This document shows positions 1 through 6,035 of a stretch of 7,801 bases of DNA, piece after piece (positions within the stretch are counted from its first letter, which is position 1; every line of letters begins with the position of its first letter). Both the position numbers and the translations under genes were made by a program. The notes beneath the pieces were generated by a model that saw nothing but the letters and a program-made list of their open reading frames with translations, was not told the DNA's origin and did no database searches. This stretch comes from Verrucomicrobiota bacterium (lineage in GTDB: Bacteria; Verrucomicrobiota; Verrucomicrobiia; Limisphaerales; UBA1100): contig JAPKEI010000125.1 of the NCBI GenBank assembly GCA_028872685.1, positions 1-7,801 of the forward strand, written 5' to 3'.

Positions 1-20
1 GAGAAACAGGATGCGTAGAG

Positions 21-1010
21 TCATTTAAAAATTCCCGTGGTCAACTTTCCGTTTTTATCGATGCTGCCGCGGTTCATGGCGGGGGTGTTGAATTCCATTA
101 CGATGTTGCCCTTGGCATCGAGGCCGATGATGCCACCGCTGCCTTTGGCTTTTTTTAGTTTTATCTGAACGATGTCGCGGGCGGCTTCGGCGAGGGTGGA
201 ATTTTTATATTCCATATGCGCGGATATGTCGTGGGCGACGGCGTAGCGGATGAAATATTCTCCGTGGCCGGTGCAGGAGATGCCGCAGGTTTTGTTGTTG
301 GCATAAGTGCCGGCGCCGATGATGGGCGAGTCGCCGATGCGGCCAAACTGTTTGCCGGTGAGGCCACCGGTGGAGGTGCCAGCAGCGATGTTCCCCTTGG
401 CATCGAGTGCCACGCAGCCGACGGTGCCGAAGTAGTCGGCATGTTTCCCATCGAGAAAGGTGTTTTTGCCTTCCGCTTTCTTCTTTTTCCATTCCTGCAA
501 TTGGCGCCAGCGGTGGTCGGTATGAAAATAGTTAGGTTTCACCAGCTCCAGCCTCATGTTTTTGGCGAAGGCTTCCGCGCCTTGGTTGGTGAGTAGAACG
601 TGCGGGGTGTGATCCATCACGGCTCGCGCGGCGAGGATGGGGTTTTTCAGGGTGGTTACGCCACCCACTGCGCCGGCCTCAAGGGTGCGACCGTCCATTA
701 GTGAGGCGTCGAGTTCGTTGCGGCCTTCGCTGGTGAAGACGGCACCTTTGCCGGCATTAAAGAGGGGCGAATCTTCCATCACAATAATGGCTGCCTGCAC
801 AGCATCGAGTGAGCTGCCACCTTTTTTGAGGATGGCGTGACCGGCGCGCAGGGAAGCCTCAAGCGTGGTGTGATATTCTTTTTGGCGTGCGGGCGTGAGC
901 TTCGCCTTGTCCATGCGGCCAGCGCCGCCGTGGATGACGATGGCGACGGGGGATGCGGATTCAGTGGTCATAGCGAGCGCCAAGAGCGCGAGGGTGAGTA
1001 GTTTGTACAT
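21..1010 (-). CDS. Exported isoaspartyl peptidase / L-asparaginase (threonine-type Ntn hydrolase)
   Basis: This enzyme family hydrolyses beta-aspartyl (isoaspartyl) peptides and L-asparagine. The precursor cuts itself into alpha and beta chains, freeing an N-terminal threonine nucleophile. Seen here: a hydrophobic N-terminus (about residues 1-20, ending in SAS) that looks like a signal peptide; the family's early IHGGAG motif (26-31); and the cleavage motif GTVGCVALD with Thr196 as expected nucleophile. The substrate-site motifs follow at the spacing of the E. coli enzyme IaaA: STGG (Thr214), GRIGDSP (Arg224, Asp227) and TGHG (Thr247, Gly248). The length, 329 aa, is normal for the family plus a signal peptide, and the gene looks intact. 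The E. coli enzyme is cytoplasmic; the signal peptide places this one in the periplasm or outside, where it could scavenge aspartate or process damaged peptides (inference). The gene begins 37 bp after the upstream pilin-vWA gene on the same strand, so co-transcription is likely. No clear Shine-Dalgarno precedes the ATG. Peptidase versus asparaginase preference cannot be told from sequence. Confidence 0.93.
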   Translation of the reverse strand: MYKLLTLALLALAMTTESASPVAIVIHGGAGRMDKAKLTPARQKEYHTTLEASLRAGHAILKKGGSSLDAVQAAIIVMEDSPLFNAGKGAVFTSEGRNELDASLMDGRTLEAGAVGGVTTLKNPILAARAVMDHTPHVLLTNQGAEAFAKNMRLELVKPNYFHTDHRWRQLQEWKKKKAEGKNTFLDGKHADYFGTVGCVALDAKGNIAAGTSTGGLTGKQFGRIGDSPIIGAGTYANNKTCGISCTGHGEYFIRYAVAHDISAHMEYKNSTLAEAARDIVQIKLKKAKGSGGIIGLDAKGNIVMEFNTPAMNRGSIDKNGKLTTGIFK

Positions 1011-1047
1011 GGTTTATCAACAATTGAATGGTTGTTTGGGTGTCGGG

Positions 1048-2367
1048 CTATTCGTCCAGATTAGAGTTGATAAACTCAAAGCTGCCATCGTTTTCGGATG
1101 CGATTGGAGCGAGTGACTTGTCCATATCCTCGAGCTTACGCCCGAAGCCGACGGTGTTCACGCGCACTTTTTTGTCTTTGTTGAGGTCGGTAATCAAGCG
1201 GCGGACGGGGAGATCATTGCCCACTTTGAAAATGCCATCAGTCATCAGCCAAATGGTGTCGGGCTGTTTCTCGCCAAAGGCTTCGCGCAATGCTCCGCGC
1301 GGGTCGGTGCCGCCGGCGGCCGGGATGGCATTCACCCAAGGCTTGATACGTGCAATGTTGTCTTGGGTGGCCGACAGTGGCTCGCCATCCATCGGTAAAC
1401 TGGCGCCGTGATAGAAATAGATGAAGAACTCTTTTTTCGGGCCGAGTTTCTCGAGCGTTCGATAGAGCGCGTGCTTGGCAAGTTGCAGACGTTTGTCGAT
1501 GCGCATGCTGCCTGAGCAATCGAGAATGAATACGTAACGAGTGCCCTTACCATTCTCAGCAATTTTGGGAAACAGGTTTGGAATTTTCACACCGACCACG
1601 GGTTGCGGTGTGGCGGAGCAGCCCAGAACGCCGGTGGCTGCACGACCCACAGTCACACCTCCGGCGGATTCACGATGGGCCAGCACAATTTTCCCGGCCG
1701 CGCCAATATCTGCATCATCTGATTGCCGTGCCGATCCGTCGGCGGCCATGAGCTGGCCCTGGCCTTTGTTGAGGCCGCTCATTGCCTCGGGCAGCACACG
1801 TTTCTCATCCGCGCCGCTCCAGCGCGCGGTGCCAAGGTCGCAGGTGGAAAGATTGCGTGTGGCGCCCAGCACGGTGGTGGGCCGGCCGATGTCTGCCCCG
1901 TGGATGAGCACGTAGCTGATTGCCTTGTGTGGCAGGATGCGGCCCTCGATGGGATCGTAACGGGCCCAGTCTGCACGCGCAGCCTCGTTGGCCGCTTCGC
2001 GTTCGGCATCGCAAGGCGACCACAAAATCTCCGCTGAGCCAAGCCCTGTTCGCAACGTGGGCAACGAGTAGATAGCGGCCGGGTGACCGGTAAAGTCATC
2101 ACTTTGCGGCCCAAAAAAATCCCGTTGGGTTAAAGGTGTGAGCTGCCATGGCAGGCGGCCTCCGTTTTCGTTGGAAAAGGCAATCAGGGCGGTGGCTACT
2201 TGCCCAAGTTGGCTCACGCACTTGACGCGGCGGGCCTTAGCCTTGGCGCGCCCGAGTACCGGGAGCAGCAACGCCGCCAGCACCCCGAGGATTGCAATTA
2301 CCACCAACAGCTCAATCAGCGTAAAGCCGCGTCGGTTGTTGGATGGATTGCGTTGTGTGAGTGGCAT
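1048..2367 (-). CDS. Pseudopilin-like protein fused to a C-terminal vWA domain
   Basis: This 439-aa protein joins two modules. Residues 1-33 hold a class III (type IV pilin) signal: a short basic leader ending RRG, then FTLIELLVVIAILG, with predicted prepilin-peptidase cleavage at Gly14/Phe15 and the conserved Glu at mature position 5 (Glu19). A pseudopilin body follows, ending near residues 199-226 in a segment with LMAADGS, like the DG-containing tail of PVC-group pseudopilins. After a linker, residues about 277-435 form a vWA domain with a complete MIDAS metal site: DCSGS (Asp283, Ser285, Ser287), Thr354 in GGTDP and Asp377 in MTDG. Such a protein would sit in the inner membrane or in a type II secretion/type IV pilus-like filament and display the vWA domain for metal-dependent ligand binding (inference). 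An in-frame ATG at 2427 would give 459 aa. I prefer 2367 because it gives a usual short leader and leaves room for divergent promoters. No Shine-Dalgarno is visible at either start. The asparaginase gene follows closely. Confidence 0.88.
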   Translation of the reverse strand: MPLTQRNPSNNRRGFTLIELLVVIAILGVLAALLLPVLGRAKAKARRVKCVSQLGQVATALIAFSNENGGRLPWQLTPLTQRDFFGPQSDDFTGHPAAIYSLPTLRTGLGSAEILWSPCDAEREAANEAARADWARYDPIEGRILPHKAISYVLIHGADIGRPTTVLGATRNLSTCDLGTARWSGADEKRVLPEAMSGLNKGQGQLMAADGSARQSDDADIGAAGKIVLAHRESAGGVTVGRAATGVLGCSATPQPVVGVKIPNLFPKIAENGKGTRYVFILDCSGSMRIDKRLQLAKHALYRTLEKLGPKKEFFIYFYHGASLPMDGEPLSATQDNIARIKPWVNAIPAAGGTDPRGALREAFGEKQPDTIWLMTDGIFKVGNDLPVRRLITDLNKDKKVRVNTVGFGRKLEDMDKSLAPIASENDGSFEFINSNLDE

Positions 2368-2454
2368 GAGCGGGTATTGAAACGCCTTCACGTGCCATGG
2401 CCAAGTGCAAAGTACGGTCGTTGACATTCGCGTTCGGCTTGGGGAAAGTGCTGC

Positions 2455-2952
2455 TTGCCTGAAACCGATTTGAAAATAAGACCCGCCTCAGAGGGGGACT
2501 CTGCGTTGTTGCTGGAATTTATTCGTGCCCTTGCCGAGTTCGAAAAAATGGCGGATCAAGTGGAAGCCACCGAAGCGACAGTGCGCGAAACGCTTTTCGG
2601 TGAAAACCGCCGGGCCGCTGTAGAGGGGATTATCGGCGAATGGCGCGGCGAGCCGGCGGCATTTGCTATTTATTTTCACAACTTCTCCACCTTCACCGGC
2701 CGAGCCGGATTGTATCTTGAGGATCTGTTTGTGAAGCCCGAATACCGCCGCCATGGCATCGGTCGGCAAATGCTGGCGCACCTTGCGAACATAGCCGTAG
2801 AACGTAATTGCCCGCGCTTTGAATGGGTGGCACTGGATTGGAACCAATCGGCGGCAGATTTTTATGAAACTCTCGGAGCGGAACAATTGAATGGTTGGCA
2901 ATCATTTCGCATAAGTGGAGAGCCGTTGAAAAAACTGGCCCAGACCGCGTAA
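2455..2952 (+). CDS. GNAT N-acetyltransferase, diamine acetyltransferase (SSAT)-like
   Basis: A single-domain GNAT acetyltransferase (165 aa, usual length) that moves an acetyl group from acetyl-CoA to an amine. Seen: the beta4 region YLEDLFVKPEYR (87-98), the acetyl-CoA pyrophosphate loop RRHGIG (98-103, the Q/R-x-x-G-x-G/A signature), and the C-terminal DWNQSAADFYETLGAE (128-143), whose Tyr137 matches the general-acid tyrosine of GNATs. The FHNFSTFTGRAGLYLEDL stretch is very like spermidine/spermine N1-acetyltransferase and its bacterial relatives, so a polyamine or other small amine is the best substrate guess. SSAT-like bacterial proteins often have other substrates, so this stays open. 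The start is TTG at 2455: a stop at 2422 blocks extension, no ATG lies between, and the next ATG (codon 32) would remove conserved N-terminal sequence. A purine-rich GGGGAAAG (2441-2448) precedes it but is not a good Shine-Dalgarno. The gene diverges from the pilin-vWA gene. No signal peptide, so cytoplasmic. Confidence 0.9.
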   Translation: MPETDLKIRPASEGDSALLLEFIRALAEFEKMADQVEATEATVRETLFGENRRAAVEGIIGEWRGEPAAFAIYFHNFSTFTGRAGLYLEDLFVKPEYRRHGIGRQMLAHLANIAVERNCPRFEWVALDWNQSAADFYETLGAEQLNGWQSFRISGEPLKKLAQTA

Positions 2953-3006
2953 TTCGCCACGACTACTTATTGACAATTAGTCGCCATACTGTTAATAACC
3001 TCCGCC

Positions 3007-3025
3007 GCGGATGTCCCCCATCCGC
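3007..3025 (+). other. Perfect 7-bp hairpin downstream of the GNAT gene
   Basis: GCGGATG (3007-3013) pairs perfectly with CATCCGC (3019-3025) around a five-base loop TCCCC. It lies 54 bp after the GNAT stop and directly before the terminator-like hairpin at 3030. It could be part of the GNAT 3' end structure or the 5' hairpin of a small RNA. No T-run follows it, so it is not a terminator alone. Confidence 0.45.
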
Positions 3026-3029
3026 TTCT

Positions 3030-3080
3030 GGTCGCCAGCGGGATACCCCACACACCTCCCCGTTGGCGGCCTCTTTCTTT
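3030..3080 (+). terminator. Probable rho-independent terminator after the GNAT gene
   Basis: Bases 3030-3042 (GGTCGCCAGCGGG) pair with 3059-3071 (CCCGTTGGCGGCC) over 13 positions, with two G-U wobbles and no mismatch. The loop is 16 bases (3043-3058). A T-rich run, TCTTTCTTT, follows at 3072-3080. The long loop and C-interrupted T-tract make it weaker than a textbook terminator, but its place between two separately controlled genes fits. It would also insulate the lipoprotein operon from GNAT transcription. Confidence 0.55.
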
Positions 3081-3121
3081 CAGAACAGGAACAGTGTGCG
3101 CATAACATTAAAAAACCGGCA

Positions 3122-3150
3122 TTGACAAACATCGCCCAAAAAGGTACGTT
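3122..3150 (+). promoter_or_regulatory. Candidate sigma70-like promoter of the 3215 operon
   Basis: A perfect -35 hexamer TTGACA (3122-3127) is followed after 17 bp by a poor -10 candidate TACGTT (3145-3150, 3 of 6 consensus). A better -10 match, TACTAT (3155-3160), stands 27 bp away, too far for this -35. The promoter lies after the GNAT terminator and 65 bp before the 3215 start, as expected for the lipoprotein-Sel1-MORN operon. The weak -10 overlaps the GTACGT repeats, which could suit a regulated promoter. Confidence 0.35.
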
Positions 3151-3183
3151 TACGTACTATATGGTGATCGCGCGATAGTACGT
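3144..3183. repeat. Overlapping GTACGT inverted repeats, operator-like
   Basis: Two perfect inverted repeats share one arm. GTACGT (3144-3149) and ACGTAC (3152-3157) flank a TT centre. ACGTACTAT (3152-3160) and ATAGTACGT (3175-3183) flank a 14-base centre. The hexamer GTACGT thus occurs three times in 40 bp in alternating orientation. A third palindrome, ATCGCGCGAT (3167-3176), overlaps the last arm. They lie over the candidate -10 region and early leader of the 3215 gene, a usual site for a repressor operator. In RNA the 9-bp pair could instead form a leader hairpin. No regulator gene is adjacent. Confidence 0.5.
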
Positions 3184-3214
3184 GTGCGTGGCAAATCTGA
3201 ATGGAAATTGAATA

Positions 3215-3715
3215 ATGCGGCACATGAAATATGTTTGGGTTATGGTGATAGGATTGGGGCTTTCGATCGGTTGTACAGTGCTGGATGGATGGGTGAGCAA
3301 TCCATATGAGAAAAATTATTTCCCGCTGATTACTTCCACCGACTCGCCTGTGCCGGTCGTGGATCCAGAGATTCAACAAACTCTGATGCGTCGCCATGCG
3401 GAGCGGGTGACTTTGCATACCGGCGGCGGTTGGGGAATTCTGGGTGAATCGGAATTCAATACAGCTCATTCCCCCGGCAATCGGCAACTTAAAAATCAGG
3501 CGCGTGCGGTGGGGGCGGAGCTGGTGGTGCACTCTCGGGAATTCACCCGGCGCGAACAGGAATGGGTGCAACGTCGCGAGTACGAACCGGGCGAGCGCTT
3601 CACGGTCAATGGTACCACCATCGTGCGCCCTGGCAAGTGGGTGGATCGCCATGAACCGGTGACCCGCCAATACCACAATTACCGCGCCACTTTTCTGCGT
3701 CGATGCGGGGAATAA
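3215..3715 (+). CDS. Small predicted lipoprotein of unknown function
   Basis: The 166-aa product has a hydrophobic N-terminus (residues 5-19) ending in SIGC, a slightly degenerate lipobox with Cys20 as probable lipid attachment site, so it should be membrane-anchored in the envelope. I do not recognise a named family. The middle has a GESEFN motif (77-82) followed by LKNQARAVGAELVVHS (92-107), a pattern like small bacterial lipoproteins with a compact alpha/beta domain (GxSxFN, then Ax-x-GA-x-V). The rest (108-163) is rich in Arg, Glu and Tyr, probably beta strands, ending near Cys164. The ATG at 3215 overlaps the stop of a four-codon frame (3201-3215, TAATG), and a weak GGAA lies 8 bp upstream. 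An alternative ATG at 3224 also keeps the signal. The gene is first of a probable three-gene operon, 34 bp before the Sel1-repeat gene. Confidence 0.75.
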   Translation: MRHMKYVWVMVIGLGLSIGCTVLDGWVSNPYEKNYFPLITSTDSPVPVVDPEIQQTLMRRHAERVTLHTGGGWGILGESEFNTAHSPGNRQLKNQARAVGAELVVHSREFTRREQEWVQRREYEPGERFTVNGTTIVRPGKWVDRHEPVTRQYHNYRATFLRRCGE

Positions 3716-3730
3716 ATCCTCAATATTTTT

Positions 3731-3735
3731 AAGGA
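3731..3735 (+). promoter_or_regulatory. Weak ribosome binding site for the Sel1-repeat gene
   Basis: AAGGA at 3731-3735 is the only Shine-Dalgarno-like sequence between 3716 and the start. It is 14 bases from the ATG at 3750, longer than usual, and 32 from the alternative ATG at 3768, so it favours 3750. Confidence 0.4.
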
Positions 3736-3749
3736 CAAATCGCGCGCGA

Positions 3750-6017
3750 ATGGCTACACTTTTTGCCATGCGGTTCGCATATATTTTTGGCCTTTCAGGA
3801 TTCCTATCCGCAACTCTGTTTTCGCAAGATCCTCCTGTTCCTGCCGATGCGCCCACGCGCGGCGCGGCGTTGCCGGACAAGCTCAAGGCGGCGGCTCCGA
3901 AACTGGCCGCGCGCTATGCCGCCGAGTCAACCAAGGCTGAGGCCGGTGATGTACTGGCGCAACACGAAGTGAGCGAACTACTGGAATGGGGACAGGGCGT
4001 GCCGGTGAATTTGCCTAGAGCGTTTGAATGGGCCAAAAAATCCGCCGCTGCCGGTCATGCACTGGGCCGGTTCCGGGTGGGGTTGATGTATCGCTTTGGC
4101 ACCGGGGTGGAGCCGGATGAAAATAAGAGCAATGAATTCTTGAAACAAGCCGCCCCCGGCCTGCCTGCGCTGATCAAGTCAGGCAATGCCACGGCAGCAC
4201 GCGCGTTGGGGTTGCTGCATTATCGCGGCTGGGGCGGGCTGGAGATGGATAAGCCAGCGGCGCTGAAAATTTTTGAACAGGCGGCCAAGGCGGGTGATCC
4301 CTTTTCTATGTCGGAAATGGCCGATCAATACTGGGACGGCCTCGGCGCGCGGCGAGATCGCGATCGGGCACGCAAGTTGTACCGCGAGATGTTGCCCATG
4401 TTGATGACGCTGGGCGAGCAGGGAAACGTGCGGGCGATGTTTGTGGCGGGCAACATCTGGGCCAGTCATCGCCATGGGCGGCGTGATTACGAAGAGGCCA
4501 TCCGCTGGCAGCGACCCGTCGCCGAGCAAGGATTTGCTCAGGCGCAATTCATGCTCGGTGCGCGCTACAGCAAAGGGCAGGGAGTGGCACTCAATGATGT
4601 GCTGGCCATGGAGTGGTATCGCAAGGCGGCGGCACAGGGAAATTCCGGTGCGATCAATAATATTGGCTGGATGCTGGGCTACGGTCGTGCTGGCGAAGGG
4701 GCGGCTAATCCCGACAAGGCGATCGATCATTACCGGCGAGCGGCCGAACGCGGCAATGCAGTTTCTCAAAATAATGTGGGCCTGCGCCTGAAAAATGAAG
4801 GCGACACCGAAGAGGAAAAGGCGGCTATTCTTAAGGAACGTTTCCAATGGCATCGGCGAGCTGCGGAAAATGATAATTCCCGCGGGCAATTCGAGTTGGC
4901 CGGGATGTACGATGCAGGCGAAGGCATCGAACCCAATCTGGAACTGGCGGTGAAGTGGTACCAACGTGCTGCGGAAAACGACAACGCGGAAGCGCAACTG
5001 GCGTTATCCAAGATCTATCAGGGAGGCCGCGGCGTGCCTCAGGATCACGGGGTAGCGCTTCACTGGCTCGCCCGCCTCACGGAATTTAACCGGGACGAGG
5101 ATAACCAATCGTTTGCTAGAGATCGTGAGGCAGCCAAGAGCGCATTGGATATCCATGGGCAGCTTTCCGCTCGGCTGAACGATGGCTGGCCCGTACGCAT
5201 TGGAAAGCCGAAAGGGATCGGAGCGCCACCCGAAGATGCCCCGGCCGCTGAACTGTTTCAACACGCCGCCCGCCTCATCTTTGGATTTGGCATCGAAGAA
5301 AACGAACCGGAGGCTCTGCGCTGGGTACAGCGCGCGGCGGATCGCGGCTTGGCCAACGCGCAATACGTGCTCGCCATCCGCTACGAACAGGGACGGGGCA
5401 TGCCGCTTGATGACAAAAAATCTTTTGAATTCTACAAAAAAGCCGCCGATCAGGGCCACGCCGCTGCGGCCAATCAACTGGGAGTGAAGCTGCTTCTTGG
5501 CGAAAGCGCCACACGTGATGCGGTTATGGCCCGCAAGTATTTCACCCGCGCCGCAGAGGGCGGCCATGCTGACGGTATGTTTAACCTTGCTGTGCAACTG
5601 GCCACCGGCAAAGGCGGGCCGGTGGATGAGGCGTCGGCGGTGAAGTGGTATCAGCGCGCCGCACAGCTCGGCCAGCCCCAGGCGCTCAATGAAATGGGTG
5701 TGCGCCTGTTGACCGGACAGAGCGTGCAAAAGAATACGGAAACTGCTGCGCGTAGTTTTCGTCTGGCTGCCTGGCAGGGCCATACGGATGCCCAGTTTAA
5801 TTTCGCCGGTCTGTGCCGCGCGGGCCAAGGGGTGGATGCAGATGAGGTGGCGGCCTTTGTGTGGTTGTGTCAGGCCGCCTTGAGTGGCCATGAGGTTGCC
5901 GCCGGGCAGTTGTCGGCATTGTCTCCCCAACTCACAGCTGCACAACGACAAGCCGCCATCGGTAAAGCCAACACCTGGCTGCCTCAACTCCATGTACAAC
6001 GTGGGGATAACCAGTAA
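3750..6017 (+). CDS. Exported Sel1-like repeat (SLR/TPR-like) protein, about 16 repeats
   Basis: A 755-aa protein made almost wholly of Sel1-like repeats, the roughly 36-residue alpha-helical solenoid units that act as protein-binding scaffolds. Typical units read AAAQGN...A...LG..Y..G.GV..D...A..WY.KAA. I count about ten between residues 66 and 446 and six between 500 and 713, separated by a charged non-repeat segment (about 447-499). The N-terminus (MRFAYIFGLSGFLSATLFSQ, 7-26) looks like a signal peptide, placing the solenoid in the periplasm or outside. The C-terminal end after the last repeat (714-745) is the short helical cap often seen in such proteins. No catalytic domain is visible. 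Two repeats carry AENDN (408-412 and 372-376) where AEQGN or similar is usual. The start could be 3750 or 3768 (six residues shorter, with a more typical Met-Arg signal start). The MORN-repeat lipoprotein follows 18 bp downstream, almost certainly co-transcribed. The partner protein is unknown. Confidence 0.92.
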   Translation: MATLFAMRFAYIFGLSGFLSATLFSQDPPVPADAPTRGAALPDKLKAAAPKLAARYAAESTKAEAGDVLAQHEVSELLEWGQGVPVNLPRAFEWAKKSAAAGHALGRFRVGLMYRFGTGVEPDENKSNEFLKQAAPGLPALIKSGNATAARALGLLHYRGWGGLEMDKPAALKIFEQAAKAGDPFSMSEMADQYWDGLGARRDRDRARKLYREMLPMLMTLGEQGNVRAMFVAGNIWASHRHGRRDYEEAIRWQRPVAEQGFAQAQFMLGARYSKGQGVALNDVLAMEWYRKAAAQGNSGAINNIGWMLGYGRAGEGAANPDKAIDHYRRAAERGNAVSQNNVGLRLKNEGDTEEEKAAILKERFQWHRRAAENDNSRGQFELAGMYDAGEGIEPNLELAVKWYQRAAENDNAEAQLALSKIYQGGRGVPQDHGVALHWLARLTEFNRDEDNQSFARDREAAKSALDIHGQLSARLNDGWPVRIGKPKGIGAPPEDAPAAELFQHAARLIFGFGIEENEPEALRWVQRAADRGLANAQYVLAIRYEQGRGMPLDDKKSFEFYKKAADQGHAAAANQLGVKLLLGESATRDAVMARKYFTRAAEGGHADGMFNLAVQLATGKGGPVDEASAVKWYQRAAQLGQPQALNEMGVRLLTGQSVQKNTETAARSFRLAAWQGHTDAQFNFAGLCRAGQGVDADEVAAFVWLCQAALSGHEVAAGQLSALSPQLTAAQRQAAIGKANTWLPQLHVQRGDNQ

Positions 6018-6022
6018 TCAAA

Positions 6023-6028
6023 AAGGAG
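6023..6028 (+). promoter_or_regulatory. Strong Shine-Dalgarno for the MORN-repeat gene
   Basis: AAGGAG sits 7 bases before the ATG at 6036. It is the only near-consensus ribosome binding site in the window, so it fixes this start and suggests the third operon gene is translated independently and well. Confidence 0.75.
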
Positions 6029-6035
6029 AAATAAC

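Noticed and set aside
2440..2455. Sigma54-like GG-N10-GC arrangement before the GNAT gene
   Set aside because: The elements match the consensus poorly and would place the transcription start inside the GNAT coding sequence.
2895..3125. 76-codon plus-strand open frame overlapping the GNAT end and running through the spacer
   Set aside because: It overlaps the GNAT gene out of frame, crosses both hairpins, and its product has no recognisable features.
3080..3886. 268-codon open frame on the minus strand covering the lipoprotein gene and the start of the Sel1 gene
   Set aside because: It is antisense to a gene with a clear export signal and runs through the promoter and repeat region. Its translation is low in complexity, with many His, Arg and Pro, and has no recognisable domain.
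4179..4997. 272-codon minus-strand open frame inside the Sel1-repeat gene
   Set aside because: It is a shadow frame caused by the GC-rich repeat codons; the plus-strand reading has unmistakable Sel1 repeats.
5004..5999. 331-codon minus-strand open frame inside the Sel1-repeat gene
   Set aside because: Same reason: it mirrors the repeat codons and has no own domain, promoter or ribosome binding site.
3750..6017. Sel1-repeat DNA as a tandem DNA repeat or mobile array
   Set aside because: The repeats are conserved only at protein level; the nucleotide sequences of the units have diverged and show no tandem DNA identity.
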